Source of the DNA: Sutcliffiella sp. FSL R7-0096
GTDB lineage: Bacteria; Bacillota; Bacilli; Bacillales; Bacillaceae_I
Direction: 5' to 3'
NCBI RefSeq assembly: GCF_038595065.1
Contig: NZ_CP152003.1
Span: forward strand, 414,001-478,000
Length of the DNA stretch: 64,000 nucleotides
Shown: one piece after another, positions 38,977 to 47,431 of the stretch
Layout of the letters: each line of letters opens with the position of its first letter
Position numbering within the stretch: position 1 is the stretch's first letter
Notes under the pieces: model-generated
Databases searched by the model: none
Told to the model about the DNA's origin: nothing
What the model saw: only the letters and a program-made list of their open reading frames with translations
Made by a program: the position numbers and the translations under genes

Positions 38977-40434
38977 ATGACAACTGCAACTAAAAATGTA
39001 TTAAAAAACTTTATCAATGGGGAATGGGTAGACGCCAATACGGATAAATTCGATGCTGTCCCAAACCCTGCAACTGGTGAGGTGCTTGCACATACGCCGA
39101 TATCTACAAAGGTAGATGTTGATAGAGCGGTTCAAGCAGCAAAAGAAGCGTTCCAAACCTGGAGTAAAACCCCAGTTCCGAAGAGAGCGAGAGTATTATT
39201 TAAGTATCAGCAGCTATTAATAGACAACTGGGATGAGTTAGCCAAACTGATTACACAGGAAAACGGCAAAAGCTTTAAAGAAGCATATGGCGAGGTACAG
39301 CGTGGCATAGAGTGTGTGGAATTCGCTGCAGGTGCCCCATCCCTGATGATGGGTAAGCAGCTTCCAGACATAGCAACAAATATTGAATCCGGCATGTACC
39401 GTTACCCTGTTGGAGTCATTGGCGGCATTACGCCTTTTAACTTCCCAATGATGGTACCTTGCTGGATGTTCCCTCTTGCCATTGCATGTGGAAATACATT
39501 CGTCCTAAAGCCATCGGAAAGAACACCAATCCTAGCGAACCGTCTGGCAGAATTGTTTACGGAAGCTGGTCTTCCTTCTGGCGTATTCAATATTGTCCAT
39601 GGTGCCCATGATGTAGTAAACAGCCTGATTGACCATAACGACGTACCTGCTATTTCTTTTGTTGGCTCCCAGCCAGTTGCCGAATATATTTACAAATCTG
39701 CGACAGCAAAAGGCAAACGTGTTCAGGCACTTGCAGGTGCGAAAAATCACTCCATCGTCATGCCGGATGCGGATCTTGACAGTGCTGTTAAAGAAATCAT
39801 TGGTGCTGCATACGGTTCTGCAGGGGAAAGATGCATGGCGTGCTCCGTTGTAGTTGCGGTGGACTCTGTTGCGGATGAGCTTGTTGCGAGATTGAATAAA
39901 GAAGCAAGCCAGCTGATCATTGGAAACGGAATGGACGAGGATGTCTTCTTAGGTCCAGTTATCCGTCAGGAAAATAAAGACCGTACAAGCAGCTATATTG
40001 AAAGTGGCGAACAAGAAGGGGCTTCCCTTGTCCGCGATGGCCGCAATGACGAAGCTTATCACGAAAAGGGTTACTTTATCGGCCCAACCATATTTGATCA
40101 TGTTCAACCAACTATGAAAATCTGGAAGGAAGAAATCTTTGCTCCAGTCCTATCTATTGTCCGTGTGAAGAATCTGGAAGAAGCAATCGAACTTACCAAT
40201 AAGTCTGATTTTGGAAACGGAGCATGTCTTTTCACTCAAAGTGGTAGCAATGTCCGTACCTTCAGAGAAAACATTGAAGTCGGCATGCTTGGTGTCAACA
40301 TAGGTGTTCCTGCCCCAATGGCGTTCTTCCCATTCTCAGGCTGGAAAAATTCCTTCTATGGCGATCTTCATGCTAACGGATCAGACGGAGTGGAATTTTA
40401 TACAAGAAGAAAAATGCTGACCGCCCGTTGGTAA
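38977..40434 (+). CDS. mmsA: CoA-acylating methylmalonate-semialdehyde dehydrogenase
   Basis: This 485-residue ALDH-superfamily enzyme of the MmsA/IolA class converts malonate or methylmalonate semialdehyde plus CoA to acetyl- or propionyl-CoA. Signatures are [37 protein letters not shown], the catalytic GERCMACSV, and the C-terminal [19 protein letters not shown] typical of this class. It follows the Fe-ADH by 51 bp under the sigma-54 promoter. No other inositol or valine catabolic genes are near, which points to a short beta-hydroxyacid route. Confidence 0.92.
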   Translation: MTTATKNVLKNFINGEWVDANTDKFDAVPNPATGEVLAHTPISTKVDVDRAVQAAKEAFQTWSKTPVPKRARVLFKYQQLLIDNWDELAKLITQENGKSFKEAYGEVQRGIECVEFAAGAPSLMMGKQLPDIATNIESGMYRYPVGVIGGITPFNFPMMVPCWMFPLAIACGNTFVLKPSERTPILANRLAELFTEAGLPSGVFNIVHGAHDVVNSLIDHNDVPAISFVGSQPVAEYIYKSATAKGKRVQALAGAKNHSIVMPDADLDSAVKEIIGAAYGSAGERCMACSVVVAVDSVADELVARLNKEASQLIIGNGMDEDVFLGPVIRQENKDRTSSYIESGEQEGASLVRDGRNDEAYHEKGYFIGPTIFDHVQPTMKIWKEEIFAPVLSIVRVKNLEEAIELTNKSDFGNGACLFTQSGSNVRTFRENIEVGMLGVNIGVPAPMAFFPFSGWKNSFYGDLHANGSDGVEFYTRRKMLTARW

Positions 40435-40445
40435 AAATGAAAGAA

Positions 40446-40476
40446 GAGCTGCTTATATCTATATCAAGCAGCTCTC
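40446..40476 (+). terminator. Terminator after mmsA
   Basis: AGAGCTGCTT pairs with AAGCAGCTCT around an 11-nt loop. A related stem with the same AAGCAGCTCT arm recurs at about 40697-40727. Confidence 0.7.
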
Positions 40477-40523
40477 AGTGTGTAGACAAAGTTAATTATT
40501 ATTCAAAATGATGAGATTCTTGT

Positions 40524-40649
40524 GTTGATCGGAGTGGAAGGCGCGAAGACTCCTGCGGGAGGAAAGGACATGGGAGACCCCGCAGGGCGCAGCCCGAGGA
40601 GGCTCCCGGACTGCCCGCGGAAAGCGAAGCGCCTGGAACGAAGATCAAC
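40524..40649 (+). repeat. 126-bp palindromic repeat, copy C
   Basis: Bounded by GTTGATC and GATCAAC, with GC-rich, self-complementary interior. It is the most GC-rich of the three copies (others at 8120-8244 inverted and 12135-12259). It lies in the convergent 40435-40804 gap between mmsA and the sugar-binding protein gene, which contains no gene. Confidence 0.85.
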
Positions 40650-40804
40650 AAGTAAATGCAAATCTAAAGATAATTAGAGTTTGTCAAAAGTCAAAGAGCT
40701 ACTGATATATAATATCAAGCAGCTCTTTGGCTTTTAACAGACTTTTATATCTATTACTTTTTTGTAAGTATCCTGTTGGATGCAAGATAACTTCGCATTT
40801 TGTT

Positions 40805-42049
40805 TTATTCGTAGTTCATTTCTATTTCTTGACGGATTAATTCTTTAGCACTTTCTAATGTTTCTTTGACATCATCGCCCTCTGAAATAAATGTCAACGC
40901 ATTAGCCATCGGATCCCAAACTGCTGAAAGTGCAGGTACTGGAGGGAAAGGATTCGCATGCTCAAGTTGTGTTGCAAAACCAGTTAATAAAGGATCATTT
41001 TGAAATTCTTCGCTGCTAAGGATGGAGGATTTTGCTGGCATTTCTCCTGTTTCAGCAAAGTAATAGCTCAAAGATTCTTCATTTGTTAAATAAATAGCTA
41101 ATTCTGTTGCCTCTTTTGGGTATTCCGTGAATTCAGAAAGCATCCAGCCTTTTGTTCCTAAAAACGTTATAGGATGTTCACCGTTCTCAAGTTTTGGTAG
41201 TGGCGCAGTTCCTAATTTATCCCCTAGTTGCTCTTGTAATTCCTTAAGTGCCCAAGGACCATTGATGATTGCACCTACATCTCCTTGAGTGAATAAACCG
41301 CCTACAACATCCATTGTTATTCCTTGCGGGATGTATCCTTTTTCAAACCAACTTTGAATTAATTGTCCACCTTGTTTGGCTCCTTCGCTTGCTATGCCTA
41401 TATCATCCGTATTATAGACATTGTTTTCTTGACCAAAAATCTCTGCTCCATACCCCGCCATAAATGGAAAGGAGAAATAGAAATCTATTGCAGGATATAA
41501 GAAACCAAACTTATTGTTTTGCATATCGGTTAATGATTCCGCGATTTCTTCTAAATCTGCCATGGTTTCCGGTGCTTCTGGAACAAGATCTTTATTATAG
41601 TAAAGCGCAAGTGATTCTACGACAGCAGGAAGTCCATAAACTTCTCCCTCAAAGCTTAAAGCTTCTACTGAACCTTCTGAATACGTATCAAGAATGGCCT
41701 GATCCACTTCCATTGGTCGAACCAATCCTTTCACTGCCAAGCTTCCGATTCCCGGTTGGAAGAACAGGTCAGGACCTTTCCCAGCCGGACCATCAAGTGC
41801 CAATGCTTCTTCTTGTTTATCCATCGCAAATGGAAGGACTTTTACGGCAATACCTGTTTCATCAGTGAAGCCTTTTACAATTTCTTCGACCGCTGGAGCT
41901 TGATCTGTTGGTGTCCAAACTAATAATTCCTTTGGAGCACCTGCTTCACTTGTATCTGAATTACTATTCTGTGCTCTGTCTGGACCACAAGCAACTAAGA
42001 ACATCAATACTAAAATTGAAGATAGAATAGCCAATTTATTTTTCATCAT
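40805..42049 (-). CDS. Sugar ABC transporter substrate-binding lipoprotein (MalE/MdxE-like)
   Basis: This cluster-D solute-binding lipoprotein has 414 residues. It has a signal peptide with lipobox LVAC (Cys ~21), then LLVWTPTDQAPAVEEIVKGFTDETGIAVKVLPF, DLFFQPGIGSLAVKGLVRP, and the family motif GDVGAIINGPWALKEL. Closest in style to maltodextrin-binding proteins. No permease or ATPase genes accompany it, so it is an orphan. Two LacI-type operators and a cre-like site lie in its upstream region. Confidence 0.88.
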   Translation of the reverse strand: MMKNKLAILSSILVLMFLVACGPDRAQNSNSDTSEAGAPKELLVWTPTDQAPAVEEIVKGFTDETGIAVKVLPFAMDKQEEALALDGPAGKGPDLFFQPGIGSLAVKGLVRPMEVDQAILDTYSEGSVEALSFEGEVYGLPAVVESLALYYNKDLVPEAPETMADLEEIAESLTDMQNNKFGFLYPAIDFYFSFPFMAGYGAEIFGQENNVYNTDDIGIASEGAKQGGQLIQSWFEKGYIPQGITMDVVGGLFTQGDVGAIINGPWALKELQEQLGDKLGTAPLPKLENGEHPITFLGTKGWMLSEFTEYPKEATELAIYLTNEESLSYYFAETGEMPAKSSILSSEEFQNDPLLTGFATQLEHANPFPPVPALSAVWDPMANALTFISEGDDVKETLESAKELIRQEIEMNYE

Positions 42050-42127
42050 AATTTCTCCCCCTTTTAATTAATAAGATAAGCTTGTTAATTTCCGAGTTGA
42101 ATGAGTGTTATCACCACCCTCCCTGAA

Positions 42128-42204
42128 GGTTAATCGGTTAATTGATTATAAGCGCTTACAATTTAATCAACTTCAAGTAGATTCTCAGGTTAACCGCTTA
42201 ACCT
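42128..42204. promoter_or_regulatory. LacI operators and cre-like site upstream of the binding-protein gene
   Basis: Two operators, GGTTAATCGGTTAAT (42128-42142) and AGGTTAACCGCTTAACCT (42187-42204), match the palindrome before the regulator gene. Between them TGTAAGCGCTTATA (minus strand, 42147-42160) resembles a CcpA cre site. Confidence 0.75.
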
Positions 42205-42266
42205 AGTTTTTAAAATTTAAAGTGCTATATGTTTTTGAATAGCACTTCTTCCTTTACTGTTTTCAT

Positions 42267-43295
42267 TTAGTTGCGTTTCTGGGTTGATTCTCTAATGATT
42301 AGTTCTACTGGTATTTCAACAGTTTGATGTTCGGTATCTGTTGATTCAATAGAATTTAAGAGTAGGTTACCAGCTGTTTTTCCTTTTTCAATAATGTCTT
42401 GTCGGACTGTCGTTAAACTAGGAGTCGTATAGTTACTTATAGTCAAATCATCAAAGCCGACAATCGAATAATCACCGGGTACTTGTTTACCTTGTTTTTG
42501 TAGAGCTTTCATGATTCCAATTGCCAATACATCTGACACCGTTACAATTCCTGTTAATTTTCGTTCATTGTTTATAATCTTCTGTCCTAGCTTTAATCCA
42601 GTATCAAATGTAATATCTTTCGTTTCAAAAATTAACTTCGTATCCAAACCTAGACCAGCTTCTTGTAATGCTTTTTTATAACCCTCATAACGCTTTGTAT
42701 CGACAGGGCTTGATTTAAGGTTCGTAGCGACAAAACCGATATCTTCGTGTCCTAAATCAATTAAGTGTTTAGTTGCTAAATATCCACCTTGTTCATCATT
42801 TACTTTCACATTATCAAATAGATTTGTATATTCCTCATAAGTATCAATAAGGACTGTTGGAATGTTAAGCGCTTTCAACTCATTGTATAAGTTTTCGGAA
42901 AACATCCCCAAGAATATCAATCCATCTAAATTTCTTTTCTTTACCCAATTTCTACACTCTTCAGGATTTCCAACGCCTGCGATCATCGTATCAAACTTAC
43001 GGTTTCGAGCGACTGACTCCACTCCGCTTACAAACTCATTGTAATATAGGTTGTTCTTAAACACCGAAGCCGGTGAATCTTCCACTAACGGGAGCATTAT
43101 TCCAATCAGATTGGATTTCTTTTTTGACAAGCTAATGGCGGTAAAATCAGGATAGTAATTTAAAACTTTCACCGCTTCAAGTACTCGCCGCTTTGTATCA
43201 TCCGATACTTTCTTTACACCGTTTAATACATAGGATACGGTTGCAGGCGAAACTTCCGCATATTTAGCTACATCTTTGATCGTTGTTTTTTTCAT
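42267..43295 (-). CDS. LacI family transcriptional regulator
   Basis: This 342-residue repressor has the N-terminal LacI HTH TTIKDVAKYAEVSPATVSYVLNGVKKVSDDTKRRV, the hinge helix, and a periplasmic-binding-type effector domain (IGIMLPLVEDSP..., GYLATKHLIDLGHEDIGFV). The gene lies 217 bp upstream of the orphan sugar-binding protein. A perfect operator overlaps its own leader, predicting autorepression and control of the lipoprotein gene. The sugar effector is unknown. Confidence 0.93.
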   Translation of the reverse strand: MKKTTIKDVAKYAEVSPATVSYVLNGVKKVSDDTKRRVLEAVKVLNYYPDFTAISLSKKKSNLIGIMLPLVEDSPASVFKNNLYYNEFVSGVESVARNRKFDTMIAGVGNPEECRNWVKKRNLDGLIFLGMFSENLYNELKALNIPTVLIDTYEEYTNLFDNVKVNDEQGGYLATKHLIDLGHEDIGFVATNLKSSPVDTKRYEGYKKALQEAGLGLDTKLIFETKDITFDTGLKLGQKIINNERKLTGIVTVSDVLAIGIMKALQKQGKQVPGDYSIVGFDDLTISNYTTPSLTTVRQDIIEKGKTAGNLLLNSIESTDTEHQTVEIPVELIIRESTQKRN

Positions 43296-43307
43296 CTTTG
43301 CCTCCAG

Positions 43308-43321
43308 GTTAACCGGTTAAC
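43308..43321. promoter_or_regulatory. LacI-family operator before the regulator gene
   Basis: GTTAACCGGTTAAC is a perfect 14-bp palindrome immediately upstream of the GGAGG ribosome site of the regulator gene. Confidence 0.8.
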
Positions 43322-43432
43322 TCCTTGTGTTATAAGAGTAATATATTTCATTGAAAGTTGTCAATATGCTTTATTTTTGGCAGGTTCGTTCTTTCATTAT
43401 GGTGCACGATATCTGCTTATTGTAAGTCAACA

Positions 43433-43592
43433 TAAAAAACAGCATACCTATCCCCTCCGGATTAAGTATGTGCCATGTTTGTTTCCTTAAACCTTAATAC
43501 ACTTTATCCCCATTAAAAATAGAGTTTGTCACAATCACATAATCTACTTGACGGAGGGAGTCCAAAGTGGTCATCCGGCGTAGGAGAGGAAG
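43433..43592 (-). pseudogene. Relic of a guaC 3' end with its terminator
   Basis: 43494-43592 encodes, on the minus strand, the last codons of GMP reductase (TTLDSLRQVDYVIVTNSIFNG and the stop). 43497-43570 is nearly identical to 57047-57120 (about 5 mismatches in 73). Upstream of the stop codon's complement the terminator-like AAAACAGCATAC...GTATG region (43433-43475) also resembles the one after intact guaC. Homology stops near 43592 after a frameshift. No full second guaC is present. Confidence 0.85.
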
Positions 43593-43670
43593 TAGTCCAC
43601 TAAACTCATGACAAACTTCCTTTCCCATTTCGTGAGTAGCTTTATAATCACCCAGAATAGCGAAACACTC

Positions 43671-44750
43671 CTAATCAACCGTCCCTGTTTGCTCTATTTT
43701 AACTTCTGCCTTAACAGAAACTTCTACATCTGGATAATACGTTTCCCATTCTTGCTTATTAAATGCGCGGTATTGTTCCTTATACTTTGCTCCTAGTCCT
43801 AATGGATCAACTTGCTGCTCTTGAAGCTGTGAGATGATTTTTATAGCCTGTTCTTCTATCTGTTTTTCCACCTTTTTTTCATACTTCTTTTTATTAAAAG
43901 GCTGCTTTTGTTTCTCTGAAGGAGCAAATTCTTGCAGTTTTGTTTTCATTTTAAGATTGATAGTAAACTCGGGTCTGCCCTTTACAGTTTTAATTTTATA
44001 ATCTGGTTTTGAATAAAGAGTTTCCAGAACCACTTTATCTCCGTTTTCAAATACAAAAGATTGGAGACCATTATTTCTGTTTTTATCAACTAGCGTTTTG
44101 AACATGTAAGTATCTTCCATCGGCATCGAGGTGATAAATTTGTCATATTTAAAAATTGCCAGTCCTATGATTCTGATGCTGCCATTTACATTTTTAATAA
44201 GTGGCAAATACGGATCTTGGCCGATTTGAAATAATTGAAATAAAAAAGTTTTTAAATTGGTGTTGGGAAGCTGCCCGAATTCAGTGTTTTGTTCCAATAA
44301 TTCTTGAATGTATGTGGAGATATTCTCATTTTTATACTTATTCAAATTCAATAATTCATTCGTATCGCCATCAACAATTGCCAAATGAACGATACTTCCG
44401 ATAGAAGGATCTCGGTTTATCGTATCTACAAAATCATTAATACCGGTTTCTGCCAGCTCTTTCCCGTAAAGAGCAAACCGAAGCTGTCCGCTTACTAAAC
44501 GGAACTGTGTTTCATTATTTAAAATAGACCGTATTTCTTTACTTGATTGCCCAAAGGCGGATTTGACTTCAGTGGAAGATTTGTCTTGGTTGAAAACCGG
44601 AAATACAACGGTCTCCTGTATGCCTCCATCATCTGCCAAGTCATAGCCAACGCCTTGTATCATCCCGATTTCATTGACAATATTGGAAGGGAGTAGGGAA
44701 CACCCTGATAATAAAATGAGTAATATACAAATGGCTGGATGTTTAACCAC
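43671..44750 (-). CDS. Spore germination lipoprotein, Ger(x)C family
   Basis: This C-subunit of a GerA-type nutrient receptor has 359 residues. It has a signal peptide with lipobox LSGC (Cys ~17), then IGMIQGVGYDLADDGGIQETVVFPVF and the C-terminal Ger(x)C domain ending with conserved KEQYRAFNKQEWETYYPDVEVSVKAEVKIEQTG. It overlaps the B-subunit gene by 8 bp and is last in the operon. Confidence 0.92.
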   Translation of the reverse strand: MVKHPAICILLILLSGCSLLPSNIVNEIGMIQGVGYDLADDGGIQETVVFPVFNQDKSSTEVKSAFGQSSKEIRSILNNETQFRLVSGQLRFALYGKELAETGINDFVDTINRDPSIGSIVHLAIVDGDTNELLNLNKYKNENISTYIQELLEQNTEFGQLPNTNLKTFLFQLFQIGQDPYLPLIKNVNGSIRIIGLAIFKYDKFITSMPMEDTYMFKTLVDKNRNNGLQSFVFENGDKVVLETLYSKPDYKIKTVKGRPEFTINLKMKTKLQEFAPSEKQKQPFNKKKYEKKVEKQIEEQAIKIISQLQEQQVDPLGLGAKYKEQYRAFNKQEWETYYPDVEVSVKAEVKIEQTGTVD

Positions 44751-45828
44751 TTTGATTCCCCCTTTTAAACAAAGTAAAATAAAGCAGAAGCAGAGGAATA
44801 TAGCCGTAAAAAATGTATAAGTTCATTTGAGTGATGGATGTATCAATCAAATCCTTAAAAGGCTCGTTTGCTAATTGACAAATCAAGACACTTACGAAGC
44901 CGAGTATTAGCAAGGCATATTTCTGCTTCATATTGAAAATTTTCTTCAACCCTCTACTTGCGCACCATAACAATAGGGAAACCAAAGCCGTAACAATGAT
45001 TAAATACATAGAAATATACAAGTATTCAAATCGCTCCAAAAAAGAGTACTTAATTACTTTTGTAATGGAAAGCTCTGGCCAAATGGTTGTTTGTAACTGT
45101 TCTTCACTATAAAAGGTGAAAGAAACTATACTTGAAATGGTATAGAGTACTGTAGTAAAAAGAACACCCAAATGGGCAAACTTTTTGGATTCATCGGGAT
45201 TCCTGATGAACGGATAGCACATTAATAATACTTCGGTACCAGCTATTGTGTACATCGAGCTCTTAACGGAGTCCAATATGTCCATAAAGGAGTGATTCAT
45301 AATGGGCAGCAGGTTGGAAAAATGGGCAATTTTCAATGGGAAAAGATATAACACCAGGATATATACTTGCGGAAATACAAAAGACAAAAAAGATAAGCCG
45401 ACAACGACGCGGAATCCTCCGGAGATACAATAATAAACTAACATGAGAGTCATAGTCGCGATAAGCCAGGATGGTAACGTCGGGAACATCCAAACTTGAA
45501 TGATTTCTATGAATGCAAGCATTACAGAAATGCTTGCTATACCGTAATAACTGATTATGAAAAAACTTAAGAACTTCCCAAGAAACTTACCGAAGGCAAC
45601 AGTATGAACGTCAATGATATCCCCGTCTACTTTCCCTAACAGTTTATACATAACCCAGATGAAAGCTTGGACCAGGCACCCTGCGGCTAAGACACCTATC
45701 CATGCGTCATAACCTGCTTTCTCTGCAATCGTTTTTTGAAAGCTTAAAATGCCAACACCGACCTGAGAATTGTAAATGATAAAGAAAACTAAATAAGGAG
45801 ATACTTGGTGCCTTCTACTTACATTCAA
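44743..45828 (-). CDS. Spore germination receptor permease-like subunit, GerB family
   Basis: This 361-residue membrane protein has about ten helices and belongs to the APC-type GerAB/Spore_permease family (SPYLVFFIIYNSQVGVGILSFQKTIAEKAGYDAWIGV at the N-terminus). In characterised receptors the B subunit holds the germinant-binding pocket. It starts 19 bp after the A-subunit gene. The sequence gives no clue to the germinant. Confidence 0.93.
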   Translation of the reverse strand: MNVSRRHQVSPYLVFFIIYNSQVGVGILSFQKTIAEKAGYDAWIGVLAAGCLVQAFIWVMYKLLGKVDGDIIDVHTVAFGKFLGKFLSFFIISYYGIASISVMLAFIEIIQVWMFPTLPSWLIATMTLMLVYYCISGGFRVVVGLSFLSFVFPQVYILVLYLFPLKIAHFSNLLPIMNHSFMDILDSVKSSMYTIAGTEVLLMCYPFIRNPDESKKFAHLGVLFTTVLYTISSIVSFTFYSEEQLQTTIWPELSITKVIKYSFLERFEYLYISMYLIIVTALVSLLLWCASRGLKKIFNMKQKYALLILGFVSVLICQLANEPFKDLIDTSITQMNLYIFYGYIPLLLLYFTLFKRGNQSG

Positions 45829-45847
45829 ATGTAATCACCCTAGAAAT

Positions 45848-47332
45848 TTATTCATAAAAATCATTCAATGGCTCAGGACTTTTTTGGTTGTCTACATATT
45901 TTTCCTTTTTGGCAGGCCTTAAGGTTTTGGGATTATATTTTTGCAAGGGGAAAGGAAGCCTTACCCATAAATCTTGAAATGCCGTTATTCTAACTGGATA
46001 TAGAGGTAAATAAGGTCGTCCAAGGGATGTTAGTCTTAATAAATGGATCAATGTATAAATTAAACAAATAAAAATACCTAATAAGCCCATCCATGCGGCA
46101 AGAAAAATGAAGGGGAATTTAATGAACCGAATGGTATTGCTAAATTTATACACAGGTGAGGTGTAGGAAGCTAATGTTCCAAGTCCTACAATAATCAACA
46201 GAACATTACTGGTTAATCCAGCCTCGACCACTGCTTGTCCAATAACAATCCCCCCTACTACACCAAGAGATTGACCAATCTTTAAAGGTAAGCGGATTCC
46301 TGCCTCCTTTACCATTTCGATCATCAGCTCTAAAAACAGTGCCTCAAGAAATGGGGGAAAGGGAACAGTCGCTCGGGATACAACAAGCGGTTCTAGTAAG
46401 CGAGCAGGTATTAATTCGTAATGATAGGTCATGATTGCCACGTACATCGGAGTGACAAAAGCTGCGATCCATATGCCAGCATATCGTATAATCCGAAAAA
46501 AATTGCTAATGATCCAAGAGTAGCTGTAATCTTCCATCGCAATAAACGATTCCACCAATGTTACTGGCAGGATAATCAGATTAGGCGATCCGTCAACCCC
46601 AATGATAATTTTTCCTTCCGACAGACCAGCTGCCACCCTGTCAGCCCTTTCCGTTGCAATAGATTGTGGAAACAAAGAATTTGAATTGTCCTCAATCATG
46701 GAAGAGATATAGGAACTATCTTGAATATGATCATATTGGATATCTTGGATCCTTTGGATGACGGTGTTTATATTTTCCTGGTCAGCGATCCCTGTCACAT
46801 ATAATACTGCAACTCTTGTTTTTGATAATTTCCCGACTGTCATTTCTTTGACAATGAGATCTGATATACGCAATCTTTTCCGGATGAGATTAATATTTGT
46901 ATCTAATTCCTCAATAAATCCAGCCTGCGGACCTATTGCGGATGCTTCGGTTGTCGTAATTCCTACGTCGCGAAATTTAGTGTTTGCGATATTCACCAAT
47001 AAACAAGCATCATCATTTGAATCTATTTGAATAGCCATATACCCATCCATAATGTTATTGATAATTTCATCTGTGTCCCTAGAAAGAATGATTTCTTGAA
47101 CGGGAATGATGCTCTTAAGTTCTTCTAAAGAAAACGGCTTCTGTAAGTAGGGAAGTACATCTGTATGTAAGATGTCAGATGAAATAAGCGTGCGAAAATA
47201 AGAAATCCAAAATGGGCCGTTATCATGTGTGGAAGTATGATAATGGATAAAGTCATTTGAATGGGAGAAAGTTTCTATCCAATTTTGATTTATTGTTATG
47301 GAATCATCATTATTACTATTGCTATTTACCAT
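45848..47332 (-). CDS. Spore germination receptor A subunit, GerA family
   Basis: This 494-residue GerA-type protein has a large N-terminal soluble domain (SISSMIEDNSNSLFPQ, ERADRVAAGLSEGKIIIGVDGSPNLIILP) and about five membrane helices. The conserved PPFLEALFLELMIEMVKEAGIRLPLKIGQSLGVVGGIVIGQA segment forms part of the ion-channel core. It is the first gene of the A-B-C operon behind a sigma-G-like promoter, consistent with forespore expression. Confidence 0.94.
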   Translation of the reverse strand: MVNSNSNNDDSITINQNWIETFSHSNDFIHYHTSTHDNGPFWISYFRTLISSDILHTDVLPYLQKPFSLEELKSIIPVQEIILSRDTDEIINNIMDGYMAIQIDSNDDACLLVNIANTKFRDVGITTTEASAIGPQAGFIEELDTNINLIRKRLRISDLIVKEMTVGKLSKTRVAVLYVTGIADQENINTVIQRIQDIQYDHIQDSSYISSMIEDNSNSLFPQSIATERADRVAAGLSEGKIIIGVDGSPNLIILPVTLVESFIAMEDYSYSWIISNFFRIIRYAGIWIAAFVTPMYVAIMTYHYELIPARLLEPLVVSRATVPFPPFLEALFLELMIEMVKEAGIRLPLKIGQSLGVVGGIVIGQAVVEAGLTSNVLLIIVGLGTLASYTSPVYKFSNTIRFIKFPFIFLAAWMGLLGIFICLIYTLIHLLRLTSLGRPYLPLYPVRITAFQDLWVRLPFPLQKYNPKTLRPAKKEKYVDNQKSPEPLNDFYE

Positions 47333-47361
47333 TATAGGATAACCTCAGCTAATGTTTTTTT

Positions 47362-47391
47362 TATTATGTGAGAGGCTGGTGAATTTATACA
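47362..47391 (-). promoter_or_regulatory. Sigma-G-type promoter of the ger operon
   Basis: On the minus strand TGTATA (-35, 47386-47391) and CATAATA (-10, 47362-47368) are 17 bp apart. This matches the sigma-G consensus and lies about 30 bp upstream of the A-subunit start. Confidence 0.75.
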
Positions 47392-47431
47392 AATAATTAT
47401 TTTGATTATTAGTATTAAATTTAAAAAGACA

